A model generated the notes under the pieces. That model saw nothing but the letters and a program-made list of their open reading frames with translations, did no database searches and was not told the origin of the DNA. Both the position numbers and the translations under genes were made by a program. From CAZMVU01 sp964569295 (lineage in GTDB: Bacteria > Hydrogenedentota > Hydrogenedentia > Hydrogenedentales > JAGMZX01), in NCBI GenBank assembly GCA_964569295.1, contig CAZMVU010000156.1:1-11815 (forward strand): 11,815 nucleotides of DNA. The letters are read 5' to 3'. Shown here one piece after another: positions 1-7,299 of this stretch; position 1 is the first letter of the stretch, and every line of letters begins with the position of its first letter.

Positions 1-51
1 ACAACTGGCACGAAGGAACCAAAACATCGGTAGTAGAAGAACTGCACCCAT
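1..51 (+). repeat. Terminal dispersed repeat, left copy
   Basis: These 51 bases recur in inverted orientation at 11730-11780 with 49 of 51 positions identical; the differences are at positions 6 (T versus G) and 21 (A versus C). Identity stops after base 51, where the left copy runs into an A-rich stretch and the right copy does not. The left copy may continue upstream of the window. No transposase or coding sequence is attached, so I read it as a noncoding dispersed repeat and not as an insertion-sequence end. It lies downstream of the helicase gene stop. Confidence 0.85.
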
Positions 52-100
52 AAAAACCAACACCGGGGGGGCAAGAAACGACACCTCTCTGGCCCAACTT

Positions 101-2713
101 CTAGGCCGCACTCGACACGGCCCGCAGTTGCAGGGACACTTGGTCCGGCTGCAGGTGGAGCATGAATCCGTTGCGCGGAATTGTGGTGATGAGCTTGCTG
201 TGCTGCGGTAATACCTTGGCGATACGTTTCAGCAGGTTGGCCTTCTGGAAGTGCATCTGGTTCTGCTCGACGACGGCATCACCCCAGACAGCGGGGTAGA
301 TGGTGTCATAGGGCACGCACTCCCCGGCATGCTGCGCAAGCACGCGGATCAGCCGGTACTGCTTCTCCTGCAAGCCGATGTGTTCGCCCTCGAGGTAGAT
401 ACCGCCGGGTTGGGCGTCGTCGATGATGAGGACCGGCGGGGCGGCTACGGCCGGCGTTTCCGCCGGTGCATGCGTGGCGGCGGGCGCCTGGGTGCTGTGC
501 GCGCGGGCCCACGCGTGCAGACGGCGCGCGGCCTCGGCGGAGACATGGGTGCGAAGGGCAGGCGCTGGCGCATGCATGATGCCCTCGGGGGTATGCAGGC
601 CGTGCGCCATGAGATTGCTCACCTGGGTGCGGGTGAGCCCGGCGCCGGCACGCACGAGCGGCAAGGCCTCGGCATGCACTCCGGCGGCTACCTGGCCCGC
701 CACGTCTTTCAACCGGTTGACGAAAGGCTCGGCGGCGCCGCATACCTCGGCGAGAGCGGCCGTGGTGTCGATGATCCAGCTTATTTGTTCGGCGGCGGCG
801 ACGATCTGCCCCGCCATGGTGTGGTGGGTTTCTTCGATTTCCTGCACGGGGATTTGGCCGATCCAGTTGTGAAGGATAAGCGCCACTTTGATGGCGCGCA
901 CATCTTCGAAAAAGGGTTGCAACGTGCTGTTGCGCAGGCGGTTGAGGGGCACATCGGCCTGGAGTTCTTCATCCCTGGTGAGGCGGCGCAGGCGGGCGGG
1001 GTAGTCCGCCTCGTCATATTCGGCGGCGGTGAGCCCTACCTGCAAGAGGCGCGCGTCGCTGGTGCTGGCGGCGGCATACAGGAGGTCGAGCATGCACCAG
1101 GCGCGTGTTTCCGACGCAGCGATCCAGTGTTCGAGTTCCCGGGCGGCCTCGAGGCTGATGCCCTTGGCAGCCACAGCATGCCCCAGCGGCGTGGCCTCGA
1201 GGCGCTCGTCGTCCGGGTGAATGGTGAGCATGCCGGCATCGGTGCAACGGTGCACAGCCCCGCGAATACGAAAGGCGATCTCGTCGATGGTGAGCGTCTG
1301 CGCCCAGACCCAGCGGCCGCTCAAAGTTTGCTCGAGAAAGGCGAGCAGGTCGTCGGCATGCCGGCAGGTGCGCGAGGCGACCAGGCGCAGCACATGGTTC
1401 TCGAGGCGGTCCTTGGCCAGGCGCGGCTCGATCCGTTCGCGTTCTCCCTCGATGTAGCGGCGCCACAGGGTATCGCGGTCGAAGGGTGTCGCCGCCACGA
1501 GCACGGCCCGGCCGAAGGCGTGCCCCGCCCCATAGCGGCCCGCGCGTCCGCCCATATTCTCATACTCGGCGTGGAGGATAGGGGTTTTCCAGGGCATGCC
1601 GAGGCGATCGTCGTAGCGCCATTTTTCCGGCGCGATGAATACGTTGCGGGCCGGCAGGTTGAGGCCGACCGCGAGGGTGCTGGTCGAGACCATGACACGC
1701 ACTTCGCCGCACCGGAAGCCCTCTTCGATCGCGTGGCGCTCGGTGGGCGAGAGGTCGGTGTTGTGAAAGGCGACCCCGCAGGCGAGGCTCTCGATCAATG
1801 CGGCGCGCGAGCGGGTTGGCTCGAGTGCGCGCAACGCCGCAATGGTACGCGCCGCCGTCCCGAGCGACACGCGTCCGGACAGCAACTGGGCGCCCCGGCG
1901 CGACTCCCGCCGCGACTTCACGAAGATGAGGCAGGTTTCGCCCTGTTCGGTCAGGTGTTGTACATTCTGGGTGAGGGTTTCCCAGTTCGAGCCGGAACCG
2001 CCGTCGATGAAAGATTCCGTGCCTTCCGCCAACGCGTTGTAGGTGCGGTAGCGAAACACGCCCTCATACAATACGCCATAACGCAGCTCGACCGGCCGCC
2101 GTTCGTGATACACCAGATCGGCGCGCATCCAGCCGGCGAGTTCCCCGGCCCCACCGATGACCGCCGACAACCCGATGAGCCGGCACGACGCCTGCAACAC
2201 GCGCGTCAGCAGGAGTTCCGCCGTGGCGCCGCGTTCGGGGTCCGACAGCAGCTCGAGCTCATCCGCCAGCACGAGTTCCACCTGTTCGAGACGCTCCGGG
2301 CGGCGCACCAGCAACTGCGCCAGCTTCTCGTAGACTACCACGGCGATCTCGTAGCGCCCTTCCTCGAAGTCGCGATCGAACTCGCGCCGGTCCCGGCTGG
2401 ACACGATGACTTTGAGGCCGTATTCGCTGTATTTGTCCGTGAAGTCACGGAATTTCTCCTCCGCCAGCGCCTTGAGCGGTACCAGGTAGATCACCTTCTT
2501 CCCGGCAATGGCGGTATGCACGGCCGCCAGCTCAGCGATAAACGTCTTGCCCGAGCTCGTTGGCGCCTGAATGAGCAGGTTGCCGTTGCCGAACAGGTTG
2601 TGCCGTTTGACCGCCCGCTCCTGCAACGGCAGCAATTGATCGCCCATCCGCGCGCGCCACTGCGCGATGACGCCTTCGGGCAGGTTATATCGGTACAGTT
2701 CGTGCATGTCCAT
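101..2713 (-). CDS. Ski2/Hel308-type SF2 helicase with C-terminal OmpR-like winged helix
   Basis: This 870-residue protein is an ATP-dependent superfamily 2 nucleic-acid helicase of the Ski2/Hel308 type, cytoplasmic. Motifs in order: Walker A APTSSGKT (50-57), motif Ia PLKALAEEK (79-87), motif II DELE (151-154, where Hel308 has DExH), motif III SAV (183-185, usually SAT), motif IV around CLIFVKS (261-267), motif V STSTLAVGLNLPA (343-355) and motif VI NMGGRAGR (386-393). A helical region follows, with a helix-hairpin-helix-like stretch near 683-712 as in Hel308. An Ala/Pro-rich linker (about 741-760) leads to a winged helix (about 762-856) resembling the PhoB/OmpR effector domain: LQEKQYRLIRVL, then AVWGD, then TTIPRNGFML. 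The start is ATG 2713 because AGGAG-type bases (complement of 2723-2728) sit 9 bases upstream and the promoter is just beyond; the open frame extends further but lacks helicase-like sequence. The family supports DNA or RNA unwinding; the exact substrate is unknown. A role in repair, defence or RNA turnover would be inference. Confidence 0.93.
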   Translation of the reverse strand: MDMHELYRYNLPEGVIAQWRARMGDQLLPLQERAVKRHNLFGNGNLLIQAPTSSGKTFIAELAAVHTAIAGKKVIYLVPLKALAEEKFRDFTDKYSEYGLKVIVSSRDRREFDRDFEEGRYEIAVVVYEKLAQLLVRRPERLEQVELVLADELELLSDPERGATAELLLTRVLQASCRLIGLSAVIGGAGELAGWMRADLVYHERRPVELRYGVLYEGVFRYRTYNALAEGTESFIDGGSGSNWETLTQNVQHLTEQGETCLIFVKSRRESRRGAQLLSGRVSLGTAARTIAALRALEPTRSRAALIESLACGVAFHNTDLSPTERHAIEEGFRCGEVRVMVSTSTLAVGLNLPARNVFIAPEKWRYDDRLGMPWKTPILHAEYENMGGRAGRYGAGHAFGRAVLVAATPFDRDTLWRRYIEGERERIEPRLAKDRLENHVLRLVASRTCRHADDLLAFLEQTLSGRWVWAQTLTIDEIAFRIRGAVHRCTDAGMLTIHPDDERLEATPLGHAVAAKGISLEAARELEHWIAASETRAWCMLDLLYAAASTSDARLLQVGLTAAEYDEADYPARLRRLTRDEELQADVPLNRLRNSTLQPFFEDVRAIKVALILHNWIGQIPVQEIEETHHTMAGQIVAAAEQISWIIDTTAALAEVCGAAEPFVNRLKDVAGQVAAGVHAEALPLVRAGAGLTRTQVSNLMAHGLHTPEGIMHAPAPALRTHVSAEAARRLHAWARAHSTQAPAATHAPAETPAVAAPPVLIIDDAQPGGIYLEGEHIGLQEKQYRLIRVLAQHAGECVPYDTIYPAVWGDAVVEQNQMHFQKANLLKRIAKVLPQHSKLITTIPRNGFMLHLQPDQVSLQLRAVSSAA

Positions 2714-2753
2714 GGGCGCGTGCTCCTTCGGGGCGTTAGAATTCTCAACCGGC

Positions 2754-2782
2754 AGTATACTGAATATTTTAGCAGGTGTCAA
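2754..2782 (-). promoter_or_regulatory. Sigma70-type promoter of the helicase gene, with palindrome over the -10 box
   Basis: Reading the minus strand, a perfect -35 TTGACA (2777-2782) is followed by a 17-base spacer and a -10 TATACT (2754-2759). The predicted transcript would have a leader of roughly 34 bases before ATG 2713. The -10 box lies inside a perfect ten-base palindrome, CAGTATACTG (2753-2762), which could be an operator. The boxes are seen directly; activity and repression are inferred. Confidence 0.8.
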
Positions 2783-2832
2783 CCCCGGCGAAATATCACG
2801 GCAGGCAAAAGCGCCCGGCGCCCGCACGCCCG

Positions 2833-2862
2833 TTGCCCACCACCTGCCGCACTGGGTATACT
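2833..2862 (+). promoter_or_regulatory. Possible promoter of the SGNH hydrolase gene
   Basis: A -35-like TTGCCC (2833-2838), an 18-base spacer and a -10 TATACT (2857-2862) lie about 100 bases before the hydrolase start. The -35 match is 4 of 6 and the -10 match is 5 of 6. The GTATAC core (2856-2861) is the same hexamer that sits in the -10 of the divergent helicase promoter (2755-2760). The intervening leader contains a small perfect hairpin, ACCGTG-CGC-CACGGT (2887-2901). This call is tentative. Confidence 0.4.
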
Positions 2863-2960
2863 CCGCCCCGGAAAGGGGGCCGCGGGACCGTGCGCCACGG
2901 TGCGGGCGGCTACGAAATGGCTCCGCTCCTGCTGGCAGATGGGATGAACATCCTGACCGG

Positions 2961-3959
2961 ATGGGTTCGGTAATTGTGCGCAATCGTAAATTCATACTCA
3001 TCAACCTCGCCCTCTTCGCTGTGAGCCTGACTGCCGCTCTCGGTGCGGCGGAAATGATTGTGCGGGTGGCCATGCCGCGCGACGATATCGCGGGGTGGTT
3101 CCAATCCCACGCAAAGTATCACCACACACTCAAGGCCGATTTTCACCAGGCTTTCCGCTACCGTGCGCACGGCGCGGTCATGGACGTGCAGACTAATGCC
3201 GCCGGTTTTCGTGATGCGGCACAAACCGCACCGCCCGAGGGCGCCACGACGGTGCTCTTTCTTGGCGATTCCTTCGTGTTCGGTTACGGCATCAATGTGA
3301 AAGATCGCCTCGATACGCGGCTCCGAATGCTGGCGGAAGAAGCGGGACACGCCGTCCATACGGTCAACTGGGGCGTCCCCGGATGGGGCACGGCTTTACA
3401 GGCGCGCTATGTGTGCGATCATATTGCGCAGGCACGCCCCGATGTGCTTGTACTGGTCTTTTGCCACAATGATCCTGCCAATGACCGCGGCGTGGGGTTG
3501 CCGGTTGTGCCGGACACGGACAGCGCGCTTTATCCGGTAAAAACCTTTCTCCGGCGGCATTCGCACCTCTACCGGCTATTGCTTGAAGTGCCTGCGAAGG
3601 CCCAGGCGCAGGATGGCGCCCGGGCAGAGGACGCCGCCCCTGTTGCGAATGGCTACGCCATTTCCGGAGACGACTGGGAACGCACTGAGAACGGCATCCG
3701 CACAATGTACAGCGCTCTCGTTGAAGCCAACCCGGACGCGCGCATGCTGATTCTGGCGGCCACTCCCGACAGAACAGATGCCGGCGGCCACTTGGCCGCA
3801 ATCGCTGGCGGCGCCCGGCGCGTGCACTACGTAGACCTGAGCCCCTACATCGCCCACCTTCCGGCTGAGGCGCGCGTCATGCCCTGGGACGGCCATTGGA
3901 GTCCGGCCGTACATACCGCCGCCGCCAAGGCCATACTCGACGCCATAGCGCAGTTTTGA
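2961..3959 (+). CDS. Membrane-anchored SGNH/GDSL-family hydrolase
   Basis: A 332-residue protein of the SGNH hydrolase superfamily, whose members cleave or transfer ester groups (often acetyl groups) on carbohydrates or lipids. An N-terminal hydrophobic segment (about 11-35, after positively charged NRK) should act as a signal anchor, placing the catalytic domain outside the inner membrane. Block I is FLGDSF (100-105) with candidate nucleophile Ser104; block II glycine lies in NWGVPGWG (136-143); block III is HNDPAND (169-175); block V is DGHW (310-313), giving Asp310 and His312. All expected catalytic blocks are present, so it is probably active. ATG 2961 is chosen because it directly precedes the charged residues and membrane segment; its ribosome site is weak and the frame is open upstream, so the start is less certain than the function. 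It is transcribed away from the helicase and followed 28 bases later by hairpins. The substrate cannot be read from the sequence; surface or exopolysaccharide modification is a family-based guess. Confidence 0.85.
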   Translation: MGSVIVRNRKFILINLALFAVSLTAALGAAEMIVRVAMPRDDIAGWFQSHAKYHHTLKADFHQAFRYRAHGAVMDVQTNAAGFRDAAQTAPPEGATTVLFLGDSFVFGYGINVKDRLDTRLRMLAEEAGHAVHTVNWGVPGWGTALQARYVCDHIAQARPDVLVLVFCHNDPANDRGVGLPVVPDTDSALYPVKTFLRRHSHLYRLLLEVPAKAQAQDGARAEDAAPVANGYAISGDDWERTENGIRTMYSALVEANPDARMLILAATPDRTDAGGHLAAIAGGARRVHYVDLSPYIAHLPAEARVMPWDGHWSPAVHTAAAKAILDAIAQF

Positions 3960-3987
3960 AATTGATGCAGTACAGTGTCCAAGACAA

Positions 3988-4038
3988 GCGGGGGGAACCC
4001 CGCAAAACGGGACTGACACGAGGACCGGTCCCCTTTTG
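3988..4038 (+). terminator. Two adjacent hairpins after the SGNH gene; terminator or REP-like repeat
   Basis: The first hairpin has a perfect six-base stem, GCGGGG/CCCCGC (3988-3993 and 3998-4003), with a GGAA tetraloop. The second pairs 4003-4013 (CAAAACGGGAC) with 4028-4038 (GTCCCCTTTTG), with one C-C mismatch, and its loop overlaps the palindrome GGACCGGTCC (4022-4031). The stems share base 4003, so they compete slightly. There is no U-tract after either stem, so classical intrinsic termination is uncertain. Bases 4002-4019 recur at 11787-11804, which argues for a dispersed repeat element. Confidence 0.55.
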
Positions 4039-4064
4039 GCTTCACCGTTCTTGATTCGTTACGA

Positions 4065-4081
4065 AATTGCCATTGGCAATT
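4065..4081. promoter_or_regulatory. Perfect 17-base palindrome, candidate operator upstream of the transketolase promoter
   Basis: AATTGCCATTGGCAATT is two perfect eight-base half-sites around a single central T (4073). It ends 19 bases before the -35-like box at 4101. The AT-rich flanks in a GC-rich genome and the spacing fit a binding site for a dimeric activator or repressor. The regulator is not identifiable. Confidence 0.5.
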
Positions 4082-4100
4082 GTTCCTGCGGCGGCGACGG

Positions 4101-4129
4101 TGAACATGGCCGCGGGCGCATGTTATAAT
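4101..4129 (+). promoter_or_regulatory. Extended -10 promoter of the transketolase gene
   Basis: A perfect -10 TATAAT (4124-4129) is preceded by TGT, giving an extended -10 (TGnTATAAT). A -35-like TGAACA (4101-4106, 4 of 6) lies at 17-base spacing. Transcription would begin near 4136, leaving a leader of about 160 bases before ATG 4297. Confidence 0.75.
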
Positions 4130-4200
4130 CCGCCCCCGCCAGCGCAGGCACGTAAATTCCGGCTAACATGGGAATTATTCTTTGTGTGATTGTCCGTCTG

Positions 4201-4260
4201 CGGCGTTCTGGCAACAGCCGTTTTTTGCCCGGGGTCACTGCGGGTATGCATCCCCGCAGT
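4201..4260 (+). promoter_or_regulatory. Structured leader of the transketolase mRNA, attenuator-like
   Basis: Within the leader, CGG (4201-4203) can pair with CCG (4218-4220), and CTG with CAG around a GCAA tetraloop (4208-4217); a six-T run follows at 4221-4226, which looks like a weak intrinsic terminator. A second perfect stem, ACTGCGGG/CCCGCAGT (4237-4244 and 4253-4260), lies before the ribosome site. CTGGC (4208-4212) can instead pair with GCCAG (4269-4273), so alternative folds exist. No known riboswitch class is recognised. Attenuation is inference. Confidence 0.4.
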
Positions 4261-4296
4261 CAGCGGGTGCCAGCCAACCATGAAAGGGGAGAGCCA

Positions 4297-6192
4297 ATGA
4301 GTTTCCCGATTGATACAAGCGCGTACAAACCGGTAGCTATCGATCCCTTTACGGGGTCGATTTCGGATGAACAGAAAGCGCAACTGCAAACGAATATCCA
4401 GCTCATGCGCGATACCATCATCTTCATGACCGCTGTGTCGGGCGCGAAGGGCCTCTCAGGGCATACGGGTGGCGCCTATAGCATCGTCCCGGAAGCGCTC
4501 ATCGCCGATAGCTTCATGAATGCTACGGACAAGGTATACCCCATACACTTCGACGAGGCGGGCCACCGCGTGGCCTTGCAATACGCACTGAGCGCCTTCC
4601 GCGGCAACATGCCCATGGAGAACCTGCTCCACTACCGCGAGGCCTACCACGGCCTATACGGCCACCCGGAGATCGATCCAAAGCTCGATGTGCGCTTCGC
4701 CTCGGGCCGTCTCGGGCATATGTTTCCCTTCGTGAACGGTGTGGCCCTGGCGAATCCGGACAAGGTGGTTTTCATGTTCGGTTCGGACGGCTCGCAGATG
4801 GAGGGGAACGATGCCGAGGGCGCGCGGCTCGCCGTGGCGCAGAAGATCAATATCAAGCTGTGCCTCGACGACAACAACGTGACCATCTCCGGGCATCCGG
4901 CCAGCTACCTGCCCGGGTTCGACATCGCCCGCACGCTCGAGGGGCACGGGCTCACGGTCGACCCCGGCGAAGGCGAAGACTTCGACACGCTCTTCGCGCG
5001 CATGGTGAAGGCTGTGCAGACCGATGGCCCGGTGGCGCTGGTGAACAAGCGGCTCATGGCGCCGGGCGTGCCGGGCATCGAGGGCAGCAACGCGGGGCAT
5101 GAGGTCATCGGCAAGGAGAACGCCATCGAGTATCTCGAGGCGCGTGGCCACGCGGAAGCCGCCAGGTATATCGAGGGCGTCGAAAAGATCGGGGAAAGCC
5201 GCACATACCGTGGCTCGACTAAGGAAGTCGCCAGCAACCGCGGCGAGTTCGGCTCGCTGGTGGCGCAAATCCTCGATGAAATGCCGGAGGCCGACCGCAA
5301 GGCCAATTTCCTCGCCATCGACTCGGACCTCGAGGGCTCGACCGGGCTGAAGAATATCCGCACCGCCCACCCCGAGGTGTGCATCAACGGCGGCGTGCAG
5401 GAGCGCGGCAACTTCTCCTGTGCCGCGGGCTTCGGCTTCGAAGAGGGCAAGCAGGCCGTCTTCTCGACCTTCTCCGCCTTCCTCGAGATGGTCGTCTCCG
5501 AGATCACCATGGCCCGGCTCAATGAGTGCAATGTGATCGCCCACTTCTCTCACGCCGGCGTCGACGATATCGCGGACAACACCTGCCACTACGGCATCAA
5601 CCTCTTCTTTGCCAATGCGGGCGTTGAAGAGCAGGACGTCACACGCCTGTACTTCCCGGCGGATGCCGGCCAGTTGAAGGCGGTGCTGAAACGCATCTGG
5701 AACGACAAGGGCCTGCGCTTCATCTTCTCCACCCGGAGTAAGGTGCCGTTCATCCTCAAGGAAGACGGCAGCCGCTACTACGACGACACGTATGCCTTCG
5801 AGCCCGGAAAGGACGAGGTCATCCGGGAAGGTTCTGCGGGCTACGTGGTTGCCTACGGGGAAATGCTCTACCGCGCCCTCGATGCGGTCGAGCGTGCCCG
5901 GGAGCAGGGGATCGACGTGGGGCTTATCAACAAGCCGACGCTCAACCTCATCGACGAAGACATGCTGAAGGAGGTGGGCCAAACCGATTTCGTCATCACC
6001 GCCGAGACGCAGAACCTGCGGTCGGGCCTTGGCTGCCGCTTCGGCACCTGGCTCCTCGAGCGCGGCTATGCACCTAAGTTCACGCCCATGGCCGTGACCA
6101 AGCTGGGCAAGGGCGGCCTCGCTGAGCACATCCGCCTGCAAGACCTCGACCCGGACAGCATCCTCGCGAAGATTCAGGAGCTGGCCAAGTAG
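4297..6192 (+). CDS. Transketolase-family thiamine-diphosphate enzyme, divergent
   Basis: This 631-residue protein has the three-part transketolase layout: TPP-binding domain (about 30-300), pyrimidine-binding domain (about 310-490) and C-terminal domain (about 505-625). The cofactor motif is GSDGSQMEGNDAEG (162-175) ending in DDNN (191-194), matching the family's GDG...N pattern except that the first glycine is serine. The pyrimidine domain has GVQERGNF (366-373), with Glu369 as the likely catalytic glutamate. Canonical transketolases exchange two-carbon ketol units between sugar phosphates in the pentose phosphate pathway. Here the usual TGPLGQG loop is replaced by SGRLGHMF (137-143 region), so the substrate may differ; other TPP enzymes of the same fold are possible. 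The start is ATG 4297, with GGGGAG (4286-4291) five bases upstream; in-frame ATGs at 4168 and 4246 lack ribosome sites. The gene is monocistronic by context, with its own promoter and structured leader, and faces a convergent neighbour. Confidence 0.88.
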   Translation: MSFPIDTSAYKPVAIDPFTGSISDEQKAQLQTNIQLMRDTIIFMTAVSGAKGLSGHTGGAYSIVPEALIADSFMNATDKVYPIHFDEAGHRVALQYALSAFRGNMPMENLLHYREAYHGLYGHPEIDPKLDVRFASGRLGHMFPFVNGVALANPDKVVFMFGSDGSQMEGNDAEGARLAVAQKINIKLCLDDNNVTISGHPASYLPGFDIARTLEGHGLTVDPGEGEDFDTLFARMVKAVQTDGPVALVNKRLMAPGVPGIEGSNAGHEVIGKENAIEYLEARGHAEAARYIEGVEKIGESRTYRGSTKEVASNRGEFGSLVAQILDEMPEADRKANFLAIDSDLEGSTGLKNIRTAHPEVCINGGVQERGNFSCAAGFGFEEGKQAVFSTFSAFLEMVVSEITMARLNECNVIAHFSHAGVDDIADNTCHYGINLFFANAGVEEQDVTRLYFPADAGQLKAVLKRIWNDKGLRFIFSTRSKVPFILKEDGSRYYDDTYAFEPGKDEVIREGSAGYVVAYGEMLYRALDAVERAREQGIDVGLINKPTLNLIDEDMLKEVGQTDFVITAETQNLRSGLGCRFGTWLLERGYAPKFTPMAVTKLGKGGLAEHIRLQDLDPDSILAKIQELAK

Positions 6193-6231
6193 GGGCATCC
6201 GCACGCGGAGACGGTCACAGCAAATAAAAAT

Positions 6232-6351
6232 CGGGAACAGAACCAAGCGGTCCGGTCGTCACTTGAAGCGCCTCATTGGCGCATCTACCTGTGATTTCAG
6301 GTAGCACATGGCCATGGCAGTATGACGGCGCGAGCGCTGGGTCTGTTCCCG
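6232..6351 (-). terminator. Branched 120-base inverted repeat between convergent genes; likely terminator or repeat element
   Basis: The outer arms, 6232-6244 and 6339-6351, pair over 13 bases with one mismatch (CGGGAACAGA with TCTGTTCCCG is perfect). Inside are two perfect hairpins, GCGCC/GGCGC (6268-6272, 6278-6282) and CTACCTG/CAGGTAG (6285-6291, 6298-6304), plus the palindrome CATGGCCATG (6307-6316). On the minus strand the outer stem is followed directly by ATTTTTATTT, as expected for termination of the leftward cNMP-domain gene. The large branched loop is atypical for a simple terminator and resembles a mobile noncoding repeat. Confidence 0.5.
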
Positions 6352-6408
6352 CCTGTTCCCCTGCGCCGAAGCATGCAGAACAAACGGGCGTACGTTCGTG
6401 ATCAGGTG

Positions 6409-7257
6409 TCAGTGGGCAAATGCGCGCGTTGCGGCCGTACGCGCGGCCTCGAGGAAGATGGCGTATTCCTCGGGCGTCGCCCGCTGCTGGAGCATGGCCA
6501 GGTAGTTCTGCCAGGAGAAAGCGAGTACCTCGGCCACGCCGTCGGCCGTGGCGGTAGCGCTCCATGTGAGATCCGGGTCAAAATCCGGCATAACCCCGAG
6601 CAACGCCGGCGCTTCCTCCATATGCATGGCGCCGCCGGAGACCAGCTTCACCCGCCCGCTCAGCAGCACATACCCTTTCGCGCCGCACATATCCCCCTGG
6701 CGAAACAACGTATCGCCGTCGTTACAACGCACGGGAGTACCTTCCCACATCAACAGAAGACTCGCGGACAGCTTCACATTGGCCGGCAGATTCTGAAACA
6801 ACGGCAGCTCGATGACCTGTTCCGCATGAAACCGCTCACGCACGCAGTATTCGATCGCGCCGATGAGCTGGGCGACTTCCGAAACGTTCAGCGTTTGCTT
6901 CGCCCGGTCGTAAAAGGCCTGCCATGGGAAGCGCAACGCCTGCACAGGTCCTGTGGCGCGGACCGTGGCGGTGCGTTGGCCCAGTGGGTGGAACTGCTGC
7001 ATCTCGCCCAGAAGCGCCGGGGCCGGCACGGTCACCGCCTCCATACCCGCGCGCGTCACCTCGACCCGGCCATCGAGCAGAACATACCCCGCCGACGCAC
7101 TGAGCGCACCTTCCTCGATAAGTGCCTCCCCTTGCGCAAAAGCCACCTCCTGCGAAACCGCACTCAGCGCGGCCGCCGCACGGTTGCGCAGCGCCGGTGG
7201 CATAGCATCGAACAGGGGCAACGATGCCACGATTGGCGTAAGCATGTGTGTCTCCAT
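6409..7257 (-). CDS. Tandem cyclic-nucleotide-binding-domain protein without HTH
   Basis: The 282-residue protein consists of two CRP-type cNMP-binding folds (about 12-120 and 150-260) joined by a helical segment, with no C-terminal helix-turn-helix, enzyme domain, signal peptide or membrane segment. In CRP the phosphate of cAMP is held by a Glu and an Arg ten residues apart. The first domain keeps this pattern: Gly84-Glu85 and Arg95-Thr96-Ala97-Thr98. The second aligns without gaps but has Val222 and Trp232 at those positions, so it probably cannot bind a nucleotide in the usual way. METHM is the chosen start because GGAGG (complement of 7267-7271) lies nine bases upstream and a promoter lies just beyond. 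It is probably a cytoplasmic sensor or adaptor acting through a partner protein; the partner is not apparent. It converges on the transketolase and diverges from the lyase gene. Confidence 0.82.
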   Translation of the reverse strand: METHMLTPIVASLPLFDAMPPALRNRAAAALSAVSQEVAFAQGEALIEEGALSASAGYVLLDGRVEVTRAGMEAVTVPAPALLGEMQQFHPLGQRTATVRATGPVQALRFPWQAFYDRAKQTLNVSEVAQLIGAIEYCVRERFHAEQVIELPLFQNLPANVKLSASLLLMWEGTPVRCNDGDTLFRQGDMCGAKGYVLLSGRVKLVSGGAMHMEEAPALLGVMPDFDPDLTWSATATADGVAEVLAFSWQNYLAMLQQRATPEEYAIFLEAARTAATRAFAH

Positions 7258-7299
7258 AGCGACAGTCCTCCATCGGCGGGGCAGCCGGGTTCTTACTGC

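Noticed and set aside
251..2947. An 898-codon open frame antisense to the helicase
   Set aside because: It lies almost wholly opposite a gene with all helicase motifs, has no recognisable domains and has the low-complexity composition typical of GC-rich shadow frames.
2714..3073. N-terminal extension of the helicase frame
   Set aside because: It would run through the promoter and into the SGNH gene, and contains no helicase-like sequence.
4168..4296. Transketolase start at ATG 4168 or 4246
   Set aside because: Neither has a ribosome site, and the added residues are not enzyme-like; ATG 4297 has a good one.
4654..6246. A 530-codon open frame antisense to the transketolase gene
   Set aside because: It is a codon-bias shadow; the opposite strand has a clear TPP enzyme with promoter and ribosome site.
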